A stretch of DNA of 5,002 nt from Alphaproteobacteria bacterium (GTDB lineage Bacteria > Pseudomonadota > Alphaproteobacteria > UBA1280 > UBA12223): assembly GCA_003450915.1 (NCBI GenBank), contig DMEM01000113.1, forward strand, positions 1-5,002, in the 5' to 3' direction. Shown piece after piece: positions 1 to 5,002 of this stretch (its first letter is position 1; each line of letters starts with the position of its first letter). The notes below the pieces were generated by a model. The model saw only the letters and a program-made list of their open reading frames with translations. It was not told the origin of the DNA and made no database searches. The position numbers and the translations under genes are program-made.

Positions 1-543
1 TTTTCGTTTGAATATTTTTAATGACCCGTGCCCAATGAATGCTTCTTTTATTGCTTCATATTGAATAGAGTGTAGCTCTTTAAAATCAGAAGATGCCTTA
101 TACATTCCATCTTTATCTTTGATCATTACAAATATGTGTTTTTTGCCTAATTCTTTTTGCTTTAAAAGTAAAATTACATACTTTTCATATAGTGCATATC
201 CATAGATGTGTGTTAGATTGTTTTTATAAAGCTGTAAGTGCTTTTGTGTATATTTTGTAAAGTTTTTTGCATTTCCAACTGTGTTATTGGCAAGCCAGTT
301 TAGTTTTTGTTTATGGTAAGCTGTAAAAAAATTTCTATAAGCATTTACTATTGTTTCATTGCTTACTTGAAACATATCATCTCTAGGCTTAATTAAAACT
401 TCTCGGCCAAAGTAACTCCCGATTAACTCAATGTTTGTTTCTTTATAGTTAAATTCGTAAGTGGTTCTGTTTGAAGAAAAAGCATAAGCATTGCTAATAC
501 TAAAAATTAAACTTAAAATAATACCAATTTTTTTTATTGTCAT
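1..543 (-). CDS. Exported protein of unknown function, 3' end cut by the window edge
   Basis: The frame opens with ATG at 543-541 and stays open for 181 codons to the window edge, so the C-terminus is missing. The first 21 residues look like a Sec signal peptide: basic start (MTIKK), a hydrophobic core (IGIILSLIFSIS) and a likely signal peptidase I site after N-A-Y-A, before F-S-S. The mature part is rich in Lys, Asn, Tyr and Phe, has no cysteine and no further membrane segment, so a periplasmic or otherwise exported soluble protein is likely. No lipobox is present. An AAGG ribosome-binding site lies about 10 nt upstream, inside the end of rnfG. Only 7 bp separate it from rnfG, so it is probably in the same transcript. 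In gammaproteobacteria rnfE normally sits here, but this protein is not RnfE: it lacks the multiple membrane helices and the L-G-L-C-P motif. I do not recognise the family and assign no function. Confidence 0.8.
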   Translation of the reverse strand, partial: MTIKKIGIILSLIFSISNAYAFSSNRTTYEFNYKETNIELIGSYFGREVLIKPRDDMFQVSNETIVNAYRNFFTAYHKQKLNWLANNTVGNAKNFTKYTQKHLQLYKNNLTHIYGYALYEKYVILLLKQKELGKKHIFVMIKDKDGMYKASSDFKELHSIQYEAIKEAFIGHGSLKIFKRK

Positions 544-550
544 TCTTTGG

Positions 551-1108
551 CTACCTTTTTGTTATTTGACTTATTGTTGCTTTATTTGTTTGAATCCATG
601 TAATATCATTTTGCAGGCCTTTTAAAAAGCTTTTTGGAGTAATACTGGCTGCGGTGAATGAGTCAATTTCTCCGCCTTCTTTCTTTAGTCTTAATATGCT
701 AGAAGCTTTATTATATAAACTTGCAAGCCAATGATGATCATTAATTTTATCGCCTAGACCTGGAGTTTCTTTATGTGTAATGATATTTATGCTTTTGATA
801 AAGTTATTACTGCTATCAAATACAGCAAGGTACTCAATTTTACCAGCATATGCTACAGGAGAGAAATGATGTAGAGCAATTAAGTTGTTATTTTGACAAT
901 AATAGAAGTTATTATCAGCAATTTGCCCATGTTTTATATCAAGACAAGGCATGTTTTCTTTTAGTAGTATTTGAATTTCGTTGTTTTTTGCAAATTCAAT
1001 TTTATCTTTCATAAATTCATTAGCCATGTTTAAAATAACAACAAAGCCAAAAACTACAAAAGTGAAGAAAGCAATAAAGTAGATAGAAGATTGTTTATTT
1101 AGTTTCAT
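551..1108 (-). CDS. rnfG: RnfG, FMN-carrying subunit of the Rnf/Rsx electron transport complex
   Basis: RnfG is a periplasm-facing, single-span subunit that carries FMN bound covalently by the flavin transferase ApbE. This 185-residue protein (E. coli RsxG is about 206) has a short basic N-terminus and one membrane helix (about 9-28). Its periplasmic FMN-binding domain shows Y-A-G-K-I (87-91), H-K-E-T-P-G-L-G-D-K-I (112-122) and W127. The flavinylation segment follows K-K-E-G-G-E at 149-157: D-S-F-T-A-A-S-I-T. In E. coli it is D-Q-F-T-G-A-T-I-T-P, so the acceptor threonine is here Ser155 and the preceding glycine is Ala153. Ser155 is encoded by AGT, one base from ACT (Thr). Two cysteines (C55, C71) lie in the exported domain; a disulfide is possible but unproven. 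The start overlaps the end of rnfD by 14 bp and has the best ribosome-binding site in the window. Family assignment is firm; the flavinylation state is uncertain. Confidence 0.95.
   Translation of the reverse strand: MKLNKQSSIYFIAFFTFVVFGFVVILNMANEFMKDKIEFAKNNEIQILLKENMPCLDIKHGQIADNNFYYCQNNNLIALHHFSPVAYAGKIEYLAVFDSSNNFIKSINIITHKETPGLGDKINDHHWLASLYNKASSILRLKKEGGEIDSFTAASITPKSFLKGLQNDITWIQTNKATISQITKR
554..557 (-). promoter_or_regulatory. Ribosome-binding site of the exported-protein gene
   Basis: On the minus strand the end of rnfG reads AAAAAGG just before its TAG stop. The AAGG lies 10 nt upstream of the ATG at 543. This supports that start, which also gives a well-formed signal peptide. 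The site lies inside rnfG, so translation of the two genes may be linked. Confidence 0.5.
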
Positions 1109-2024
1109 AGTTTACTCCTTTATTAAATACTTTATCTAAAATGAAATTAATAGAATTCATTAGCAGTACAGCAAAAGCTACACCAATAGGGAATACCCCC
1201 AGCTTGGCGATTAAAATACTAACAAAGCCAATCATAAAACTATAAACCATTTGTGATTTTACTAAACTAGGTGATGAAACAGGGTCTGTAATAATATAAA
1301 ATGCAGCTAATATAATCGGACCATATAAAAAGAATAGTGAGCTCGCTGCAAAAAGTTCATAATCAAAAGTAAATAAGGCAACAATAACACCAAGACTGAT
1401 AAATAATGGGAAGATATAACTAATAACTCTTTTAGCAATTAGATAAAGACCTCCGATAAGCGTTAGAATGTTTAAAGTTGCGATCATACAATTTGAATCA
1501 AAAAGTCCTTGGTCATGTTTATATTGAGTTAAAGGCGTTGCTTGAGTTAAGCTATCAATATTATAAAAGCTAAAGAACACCCTTAAGCTATCGATAAAGT
1601 TAATAGAGTTATTATAATCAATATGCTTAGTCATATACTGTGGAAAACTAATCATTACAAAACACCAACCAACCATAGCCGGGTTAAAAATATTTTTAGC
1701 AAAGCCTCCATAAACTATTTTACCTAAGCCAATAGCAACTAAGGATGCCATAATATAAATAAAAGCATGCATATTACAATTTAAGGCTAAGAATAATAAA
1801 ATAGCAGTAATTAAAGAACTATAATCTCCTAAGTCAGATTTAATCTGTAAGATTTTGCTTAGTGCTTTTTCTGTTATTAAAGCTGTAGCAATTAAAGTTA
1901 TTAAGCTAAATGCTCCAAGCCAACCAAAAATATAGACTTTATATAAAATAGCAGGAATAAGTGAAATAATTACTTCAAACATTATTTTATGAGTATCGTT
2001 TTTTAAACTAAGCAGTGGTTTCAT
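1095..2024 (-). CDS. rnfD: RnfD, integral membrane flavoprotein subunit of the Rnf/Rsx complex
   Basis: RnfD is the large membrane subunit related to NqrB. It carries covalent FMN facing the periplasm and passes electrons within the complex, close to the ion pathway. The 309-residue protein (E. coli RsxD is about 352) is hydrophobic with many membrane helices. It shows T-H-K-I-M-F near the start, Y-G-G-F-A-K-N-I-F-N-P-A-M (105-117; family form G-G-x-x-x-N-P-F-N-P-A-M) and I-T-D-P-V-S-S-P near three quarters of its length. The flavinylation motif is D157-S-L-T-Q-A-T163-P-L, with Thr163 as the expected FMN acceptor. It closely follows the E. coli segment D-G-I-S-Q-A-T-P-L. The shorter length is mainly in the periplasmic loop after this motif. 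The start overlaps the end of rnfC by 17 bp with only a weak purine-rich stretch upstream; the stop overlaps rnfG. The gene looks intact. Confidence 0.95.
   Translation of the reverse strand: MKPLLSLKNDTHKIMFEVIISLIPAILYKVYIFGWLGAFSLITLIATALITEKALSKILQIKSDLGDYSSLITAILLFLALNCNMHAFIYIMASLVAIGLGKIVYGGFAKNIFNPAMVGWCFVMISFPQYMTKHIDYNNSINFIDSLRVFFSFYNIDSLTQATPLTQYKHDQGLFDSNCMIATLNILTLIGGLYLIAKRVISYIFPLFISLGVIVALFTFDYELFAASSLFFLYGPIILAAFYIITDPVSSPSLVKSQMVYSFMIGFVSILIAKLGVFPIGVAFAVLLMNSINFILDKVFNKGVNYETK
1115..1121 (-). promoter_or_regulatory. Strong Shine-Dalgarno site of rnfG
   Basis: The minus strand reads AAAGGAG, six bases ahead of the rnfG ATG at 1108-1106. It lies inside the last codons of rnfD and fixes the rnfG start. 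It is the only near-consensus Shine-Dalgarno in the window. rnfA and rnfC have none and rnfD only a weak purine-rich stretch, so those genes probably depend on coupled translation. Confidence 0.75.
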
Positions 2025-3516
2025 TAGTTTCTTGTTCTTTCTTTTGTTTTTCTTCCAAACGTTTTTGTCTTGCTAATTTACGCTCTTGTTTAATACGTTC
2101 TTTTTCCTGTTTTTCAAACTTAGTACGTTCAATTTTCTTTTGAGTAAGGTTGTTAATGTATTCAGCTCTTTTTTGTTCTTCTTGAATCATCGCTTTTTGC
2201 TGTTTTGCATATTTAAACATACCAACTAAATCAATATTACTTGGGCACACATAATTACATAAGTTACAGTTCATGCATTCACTCAGGTTTTTTAAGTATG
2301 AAGAGTTAAAGTCATCAGCTTGAGCAGCTTTAAACATCTTATTAGGCACTAAGTCAACAGGGCATGCTTTTACGCATTCACCGCAATTAATACATTCTGA
2401 AACTTCTTTGTCTTCGTATGTATTTAAAATAATACCATTGCTTGATTTTAATAAGGCTGAGTGTTTACGTGATGTTCCTTTAACAATATCTTCACCCATC
2501 ATTAATCCGCCAATTCTAATAGAGTCCACTTTATTAGAATCTATTTTTAAAAATGCTAGAATATCTTCAACAGTAACACCAATAGGAGCTACTAAATTTG
2601 TTGGGCTCTCTATATTTTTACCAAATACACTGAAAACTCTCTCAAGCTGAGGCAAGTCACAAGTTACAGCTCTAAAAATAGAAACACAAGTCATCACGTT
2701 TTGCATTAAAAATCCATGGTCTGTAGCATGTTGTGCACTTGTTAGCTTTGTATTAAAAACATGTTTTAAGATTTCTTTTTCTGCACCGCTTGGGTATAAA
2801 TCCGGTACAGTCGCTAAATTAATGCCGTTGAATTGTTCATTATTTTTAACAAAGTGACTTATATGATTAATAAGATCTTTTTTATTCTCTTTTAAAACAA
2901 TTGTAATAGTTTTTGCCTTTGCTGCATTTTTTAAGAAAATACCACCTGCTAAAACTTCAGCTAAGTAGTTATATAATACAGCTTCATCGCAGTTTAAAAT
3001 AGGCTCACACTCAACAGCGTTTAAAACAATATGTTCAATATTACTACCAAGTATTTTTTTAGCAGATAAAAATAAACCGCCACCTAAACCTTGAATATTA
3101 GCTTGTACTATTTTCTCAAAAATCATTTCTTTCGGGTATTCATCCAGCTTTACATCAATGTTAAAGAATACATCATCAAACCAATACTTTTTATTATCAG
3201 GTTTTATAATAAGTGCTGGTGTTATTTTTTGTGGTAGAGGAGCTTTAACTTCATCAATAGTTTCAATAACACCATCAAGAGCAGCTAAAATTTTTAGACC
3301 ATGAGCATTTTCAGCTTCTGCAATAACTTGTCCTTTTTTTACTTTATCTCCAATTGATACGGTAGGTATGTACGTATTTAACTTCGCATCTTCAAGAGGG
3401 TAAACAAGACTATTAATATCACTAATTTGAGCAATATCTAAGCTTGCAGCTTTTAAGCCTGGCTTAATCTGCAAACCTTTAGTTTTGATGTTTTGTTTTA
3501 ATAATTTTTTTAACAT
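2008..3516 (-). CDS. rnfC: RnfC, peripheral Fe-S subunit expected to react with NAD(H); nucleotide/FMN module divergent
   Basis: RnfC is the cytoplasmic-side subunit related to NqrA and to the NADH/FMN domain of complex I NuoF. In characterised complexes it exchanges electrons with NAD(H). Visible here are a lipoyl-like segment (about 38-90, with V-S-I-G-D-K-V-K-K-G-Q), a NuoF-like module (about 130-290) with L-N-A-V-E-C-E-P, and two intact 4Fe-4S motifs: C375/C378/C381/C385-P and C414/C417/C420/C424-P. A Lys/Glu/Gln/Arg-rich tail, probably helical or coiled coil, fills about 436-502. It is far shorter than the alanine-rich repeat tail that brings E. coli RsxC to about 740 residues. Several segments depart from the family form, notably G-L-G-G-G-L-F-L (143-150) where G-L-G-G-A-G-F-P is usual. 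The start is 2 bp after the rnfB stop without a clear ribosome-binding site, suggesting coupled translation; the end overlaps rnfD. Identity is firm; NADH use is less certain. Confidence 0.94.
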   Translation of the reverse strand: MLKKLLKQNIKTKGLQIKPGLKAASLDIAQISDINSLVYPLEDAKLNTYIPTVSIGDKVKKGQVIAEAENAHGLKILAALDGVIETIDEVKAPLPQKITPALIIKPDNKKYWFDDVFFNIDVKLDEYPKEMIFEKIVQANIQGLGGGLFLSAKKILGSNIEHIVLNAVECEPILNCDEAVLYNYLAEVLAGGIFLKNAAKAKTITIVLKENKKDLINHISHFVKNNEQFNGINLATVPDLYPSGAEKEILKHVFNTKLTSAQHATDHGFLMQNVMTCVSIFRAVTCDLPQLERVFSVFGKNIESPTNLVAPIGVTVEDILAFLKIDSNKVDSIRIGGLMMGEDIVKGTSRKHSALLKSSNGIILNTYEDKEVSECINCGECVKACPVDLVPNKMFKAAQADDFNSSYLKNLSECMNCNLCNYVCPSNIDLVGMFKYAKQQKAMIQEEQKRAEYINNLTQKKIERTKFEKQEKERIKQERKLARQKRLEEKQKKEQETNETTA

Positions 3517-3518
3517 AA

Positions 3519-4031
3519 TTAGTCTATATTAACCTTTACTTTTTTGTATTTGAACGATTGTTTTAGTTGTACAATATCGATGCAATCAACCGGACAAACC
3601 TCAATACATAATTCACAGCCTGTGCAGTCTTTTTCTACAACAGTGTGCATTTTCTTTACTGCACCTATAATACAATCGGGTGGACAAACTTGAATACATT
3701 TAGTGCAGCCAATACATTTGTCTTCATCGATAACAACTACTTGCGGAGTTTTCTTCTCTTTTGCTGGGTCTAGCACTTCACGGCCTAATAATTCAGCAAG
3801 TTCTTTAATAACTCGTTCACCACCTGGCTGGCACTTATTAATTTCAGCTTCGCCATTGGCAACAGCTTCAGCATATGGTTTACATCCCGGGTAGTCGCAC
3901 TGTCCACATTGCGTTTGCGGTAAAATGTCGTTAATTTTAGTTACAAGTTCATTCTCTGATGTTTTTAAAAACTTATCGGCTATCAGCAATAAAATCGCAA
4001 TTGTTAAAATTAATAGAAATAAATAAATCAT
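3519..4031 (-). CDS. rnfB: RnfB, ferredoxin-type polycluster Fe-S subunit of the Rnf/Rsx complex
   Basis: RnfB is the entry point for electrons from reduced ferredoxin, anchored to the cytoplasmic face. The 170-residue protein has an N-terminal membrane helix (about 2-18). A 4Fe-4S domain of the RnfB/CO-dehydrogenase gamma type follows (C42, C45, C50, C67; C-G-Q-C-D-Y-P-G-C, where E. coli has G for D). Next comes a bacterial 2[4Fe-4S] ferredoxin domain with C106/C109/C112/C116-P and C136/C139/C142/C146-P. Both of its C-terminal cluster loops read C-P-x-D-C, giving extra cysteines at 120 and 150. Length and the short linker match the gammaproteobacterial RsxB type rather than the longer clostridial RnfB with additional ferredoxin modules. 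It starts 4 bp after rnfA with an AGGAA site and ends 2 bp before rnfC. All twelve expected cluster ligands are present, so the gene appears functional. Confidence 0.96.
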   Translation of the reverse strand: MIYLFLLILTIAILLLIADKFLKTSENELVTKINDILPQTQCGQCDYPGCKPYAEAVANGEAEINKCQPGGERVIKELAELLGREVLDPAKEKKTPQVVVIDEDKCIGCTKCIQVCPPDCIIGAVKKMHTVVEKDCTGCELCIEVCPVDCIDIVQLKQSFKYKKVKVNID

Positions 4032-4035
4032 AGTC

Positions 4036-4614
4036 TTATTTTCCTATTAGCTGAAAGCCCATAAAGCCCATAGCCAAAATTCCTATTGTAATAAAGACAA
4101 TGGCATTGCCTTTAAATGCATTAGGTAGGTTAAAATCGTGCAGGTTTTCTCTAATGCTTGTTAAAATAACAAGCGCTAAAGCAAAACCGCAACCTGCTGC
4201 AAAGCCAAAAGTAGTTGCTTCAAATAAAGAATTATTTTTTGAACTATTTAATAAAGCAACTCCAAGTACCGCACAGTTTGTGGTAATTAACGGTAAGAAA
4301 ATACCTAACGCTTGATATAGCGTTATGAAGTATTTTTTTAAGAGCATTTCAATAAATTGAACAAAGCTCGCAATAATTAAAATAAATACTAAAGTTTGTA
4401 AAAACTCTAATTCGAAAGGTTTTAAAATTAAACTGTTAACTACATATGTTGTAAATGATGCAAATGTTAAAACAAAAATAACAGCTAAGCTCATACCTGT
4501 TGATGAGTTAGAATTATTACTTGTACCTAAAAATGGACATAGGCCTAAAAACTTTGCTAATACAAAGTTGTTTACAAAAATCCCTGTTAATAGAAGAATT
4601 AAAAAATCTGTCAT
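4036..4614 (-). CDS. rnfA: RnfA, integral membrane subunit of the Rnf/Rsx complex
   Basis: RnfA is a membrane protein with about six helices, homologous to NqrE. In solved Rnf and NQR structures it pairs with an inverted-topology partner (RnfE/NqrD), and the pair holds an Fe-S cluster within the membrane through conserved cysteines. The 192-residue length equals the usual RnfA/RsxA size. Family motifs are clear: V-N-N-F-V-L-A-K-F-L-G-L-C26-P-F-L-G (14-30), L-G-I-F-L-P-L-I-T-T-N-C114-A-V-L-G (103-118), I-R-E-N-L and the F-K-G-N-A-I segment near the C-terminus. Both cluster cysteines, C26 and C114, are present. The start ATG shares one base with the stop of the upstream channel gene (TAATG), and no Shine-Dalgarno is visible, so translation probably depends on the upstream reading frame. 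The partner rnfE is not seen in this window. There is no sign of degradation. Confidence 0.97.
   Translation of the reverse strand: MTDFLILLLTGIFVNNFVLAKFLGLCPFLGTSNNSNSSTGMSLAVIFVLTFASFTTYVVNSLILKPFELEFLQTLVFILIIASFVQFIEMLLKKYFITLYQALGIFLPLITTNCAVLGVALLNSSKNNSLFEATTFGFAAGCGFALALVILTSIRENLHDFNLPNAFKGNAIVFITIGILAMGFMGFQLIGK
4041..4045 (-). promoter_or_regulatory. Ribosome-binding site of rnfB
   Basis: The minus strand reads AGGAA, nine bases ahead of the rnfB ATG at 4031-4029, inside the last codons of rnfA. It supports the chosen start, which places the membrane anchor directly at the N-terminus as is usual for RnfB. Confidence 0.6.
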
Positions 4615-4616
4615 TA
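4612..4616 (-). other. TAATG stop-start overlap joining the channel gene to rnfA
   Basis: The TAA stop of the channel gene (4616-4614) and the ATG of rnfA (4614-4612) share one base. The bases upstream are A-rich (AAAGAAACAAA) without a Shine-Dalgarno core. This arrangement typically lets a terminating ribosome restart, so rnfA synthesis probably depends on translation of the channel gene. Confidence 0.7.
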
Positions 4617-5002
4617 TTTATTTGTTTCTTTTGTTTGTTTAGCTGTAATGCTTGCGTGGTGTTCTTCAAATCTCCAGTATTTGCTCATTACAAGGTATGT
4701 GTATGAAGCTGACCATGCTATTAAAATTAGCCCGTTTAATGTTTCAAGTCCAGAAAGTATTCTTAAACCTCCAACCGGATAAATATCACCAAAACCAAGC
4801 GATGTGTACACAATTAAAGAATAATAAATATAATCATAAAAATTTAAGGTATTTAGTCCTAGCCCTGCTAAAGTACCCATTCCAAAGTGATTGTCCATTG
4901 AATAATAGACTAAAGAATAAATAAATACAGAAAATAAGTGTGTAAGTGTAATTACAAACATTGTTAAAAGTACTCTAATTTTTCTAACTTGTTTTGCTTT
5001 TG
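4614..5002 (-). CDS. Two-transmembrane potassium-channel-like protein (Ion_trans_2 type), 5' end cut by the window edge
   Basis: This is a small pore protein predicted to sit in the inner membrane. It has a first helix (T-L-T-H-L-F-S-V-F-I-Y region), a re-entrant pore loop with the filter T-S-L-G-F-G-D (bases 4785-4805), and a second helix (L-N-G-L-I-L-I-A-W-S-A). A short charged cytoplasmic tail ends in K-Q-T-K-E-T-N-K. The filter matches the T-x-G-[YF]-G-D signature of K+ channels. The R-I-L-S-G-L-E-T-L-N-G-L-I-L-I-A-W-S-A context resembles a widespread family of small bacterial two-helix channel-like proteins. The first in-frame ATG is at 4961, giving 115 residues. The frame stays open upstream to the edge through 13 more codons (K-A-K-Q-V-R-K-I-R-V-L-L-T) with no strong ribosome-binding site at that ATG, so the true start is probably outside. 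No ligand-binding (RCK/TrkA) domain follows the pore. Ion selectivity is inferred from the motif only. Confidence 0.85.
   Translation of the reverse strand, partial: KAKQVRKIRVLLTMFVITLTHLFSVFIYSLVYYSMDNHFGMGTLAGLGLNTLNFYDYIYYSLIVYTSLGFGDIYPVGGLRILSGLETLNGLILIAWSASYTYLVMSKYWRFEEHHASITAKQTKETNK

Noticed and set aside
2008..2024. Possible frameshift or fusion where rnfC and rnfD overlap
   Set aside because: Both proteins have normal ends: RnfC closes after its charged tail and RnfD starts with a usual N-terminus. Short overlaps occur throughout this operon.
2408..2650. Plus-strand open frame of about 80 codons inside rnfC
   Set aside because: It is antisense to well-conserved rnfC sequence, has no recognisable domain, and its composition is explained by the opposite strand.
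3703..4315. Plus-strand open frames opposite rnfB and rnfA
   Set aside because: They mirror the Fe-S and membrane codons of the minus-strand genes and have no credible start signals or family features.
551..4614. Na+-translocating NADH:quinone reductase (Nqr) operon instead of Rnf
   Set aside because: A two-ferredoxin-domain RnfB and an RnfC with two C-terminal 4Fe-4S motifs are present. There is no NqrF (2Fe-2S plus FAD domains), and the order A-B-C-D-G is that of Rnf.
4521..4924. Plus-strand open frames opposite rnfA and the channel gene
   Set aside because: They are antisense to the TAATG junction and to the pore motif. The minus-strand proteins explain the sequence.
4959..4961. ATG at 4961 as the true start of the channel gene
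   Set aside because: The frame continues open to the window edge with basic and hydrophobic codons that fit the family, and no good ribosome-binding site precedes this ATG. The gene is better described as 5'-partial.
1..5002. CRISPR arrays, tRNA/rRNA genes, insertion sequences, terminators or promoters
   Set aside because: No repeat-spacer pattern, structural RNA, transposase or inverted repeat was seen. The gaps between genes (2-7 bp) are too small for promoters or terminators.

Overview
The window is a gene-dense, AT-rich stretch (roughly one third G+C by eye). Every supported gene lies on the minus strand, so transcription runs from high to low coordinates. It holds most of an rnf (rsx) operon, which encodes the membrane-bound, ion-translocating ferredoxin:NAD+ oxidoreductase. 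Five consecutive genes are complete, in the classical order rnfA-rnfB-rnfC-rnfD-rnfG. Several segments resemble the E. coli Rsx proteins as I remember them: the RnfA N-terminus, the Q-A-T-P-L flavin motif of RnfD, and the H-x-E-T-P-G-L-G-D-K-I and ITP segments of RnfG. This points to a low-GC gammaproteobacterium. I cannot name the genus.

Layout in transcription order. A two-transmembrane potassium-channel-like protein (5002-4614) has its 5' end beyond the window, and its stop codon overlaps the rnfA start in TAATG. Then come rnfA (4614-4036), rnfB (4031-3519), rnfC (3516-2008), rnfD (2024-1095) and rnfG (1108-551). A gene for an unrecognised exported protein follows (543 down to 1, 3' end beyond the window). 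Junctions are 1, 17 and 14 bp overlaps and gaps of 4, 2 and 7 bp. There is no room for a separate promoter or terminator between genes, so I infer one polycistronic message whose promoter and end lie outside the window. No stretch above 300 bp lacks a gene.

How the parts work together. In known Rnf complexes RnfB takes electrons from ferredoxin, RnfC exchanges electrons with NAD(H), and RnfD and RnfG carry covalent FMN. RnfA and RnfE together hold an Fe-S cluster inside the membrane, and electron flow is coupled to Na+ or H+ movement. In some bacteria the complex instead keeps the redox sensor SoxR reduced.

Points to look at. (1) rnfE, the obligate partner of rnfA, is not next to rnfG; an exported protein gene occupies that place. 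(2) RnfC keeps both 4Fe-4S motifs, but several glycine-rich segments of its nucleotide/FMN module are altered. (3) The FMN-acceptor threonine of RnfG is a serine. (4) A K+-channel-like gene is translationally joined to the front of the operon.
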